Shown in pieces: positions 63,536 through 64,000 of a stretch of 64,000 nt of DNA. Position 1 is the first letter of the stretch. Each line of letters opens with the position of its first letter. The stretch spans positions 62,001 through 126,000 of the forward strand of contig JAGUYK010000046.1 in NCBI GenBank assembly GCA_020061355.1, read 5' to 3'. The translations under genes and the position numbers were made by a program. Source of the stretch: Ignavibacteriales bacterium (GTDB lineage: Bacteria > Bacteroidota > Ignavibacteria > Ignavibacteriales > Melioribacteraceae). The notes below the pieces were generated by a model. That model ran no database searches. It saw only the letters and a list, made by a program, of their open reading frames with translations, and was not told where the DNA came from.

Positions 63536-63853
63536 TTCTTATTAACTCCTTATTAATAATATTTTTAATAGCACTTTTAAACTTATTTCAAACAAATTGG
63601 TTCCATTAGTGAATTATTCATTTCACTATTTTGACTTCAATCTTAATGATTTAGTTACCTTTTTATAAAGGTTGTTATGAAATGGTATAAATATATACTA
63701 TAAGCAGCAAATTGATATGTTATGTTAAAATTCATCAGCAAAATATAAGAAAATTAATTCCGATTGCCTACAAAAATTTTTGAGCCGTTCAACTATTTGA
63801 TTTGACGCAAAAATATAAGAATTAGTTGTAATGGCTTAAATATTTGCCCCCTA
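63536..63853. other. Intergenic region upstream of rpoD, no gene seen
   Basis: About 320 AT-rich bases between the starts/ends of two leftward sigma-factor genes. No frame or hairpin stands out. No terminator with a GC stem is visible after the upstream partial gene, so read-through into rpoD is possible. Confidence 0.5.
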
Positions 63854-64000
63854 TTAATAAACTCGTAAAAACTGTTTCTTTTCACTTTTTTTCAGCTTTT
63901 CTTTTATTTTGTCTCCATTAAATGTAACTAAACCTTTATTTTGAGCATAAGTATATAATAAAGCGTAAAGCATTTTTCTTGCACGATGCAGGCGAGACCT
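63854..64000 (-). CDS. C-terminal end of a sigma-70 family (ECF-like) sigma factor, partial
   Basis: Open from the window edge for 48 codons to TAA at 63856-63854. It begins RSRLHRARKMLYALLYTYAQ, matching the end of region 4 of ECF sigma factors (VKSRLHRARKxL), then a basic tail ending KKQFLRVY. The rest is outside the window. Confidence 0.65.
   Translation of the reverse strand, partial: RSRLHRARKMLYALLYTYAQNKGLVTFNGDKIKEKLKKSEKKQFLRVY

Overview
The window is AT-rich, densely packed bacterial chromosome. I read it as a member of the Ignavibacteria (Bacteroidota/Chlorobiota lineage). The reasons are a 286-residue primary sigma factor without region 1.1, mostly weak Shine-Dalgarno signals, TonB_C/MORN, YXWXGXW and fibrobacter-type (FISUMP) surface proteins, and prolyl oligopeptidase and M28 peptidases with signal peptides. 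No database search was possible, so this placement is inference.

Layout. 1-1500: end of an MFS (UMF1-like) transporter and an M50-like membrane peptidase. 1574-1919: tRNA-Gly, a tRNA relic carrying a palindromic insert, tRNA-Val and a terminator. 2208-9666: an eleven-gene Mrp/Mbh-type cation antiporter operon in the order of the antiporter half of the archaeal Mbh hydrogenase, with three large antiporter-like subunits. 10128-16418: a DNA-damage block in which a DnaE polymerase gene is split into two intact halves on opposite strands with dinB between them, followed by DUF72 and SRAP/HMCES genes. 16571-21133: a very large PAS/GAF histidine kinase. 21160-23687: a multihaem cytochrome paired with a haem-motif outer-membrane barrel. 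23839-30920: TonB_C/MORN protein, thioredoxin-like protein, YXWXGXW protein, M28 peptidase, L28, ferritin, MtgA and an adhesin-E-like protein. 31553-35987: NADP-type glutamate dehydrogenase and a receiver-fused PPDK_N protein.

36187-44440 is an integrated element of about 8.2 kb flanked by a perfect 56-bp direct repeat of the 5' half of tRNA-Ser(CGA). It carries a tyrosine integrase, a surface lipoprotein, two structured non-coding regions, three unknown small genes, a small family-A-polymerase-like protein, an origin-like repeat region and an M48 protease. Immediately downstream a GIY-YIG nuclease gene begins one base after the tRNA and ends in a damaged copy of the tRNA 3' end.

44798-64000: TerB-like protein, aldehyde dehydrogenase, a second histidine kinase, PGPGW protein, lysozyme-like protein, prolyl oligopeptidase, galT, then a second glutamate dehydrogenase followed by two more PPDK_N proteins (one fused to GAF and nucleotidyltransferase domains), phosphoesterase, a degenerate HisH-like protein, a class V aminotransferase, rpoD and the end of a second sigma factor.

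Most promising for novelty: the integrated replicon-like element with its polymerase-like protein and leader RNA; the split and inverted dnaE; the repeated association of glutamate dehydrogenase with PPDK_N proteins lacking the phosphohistidine domain; and the tRNA-nested GIY-YIG unit.
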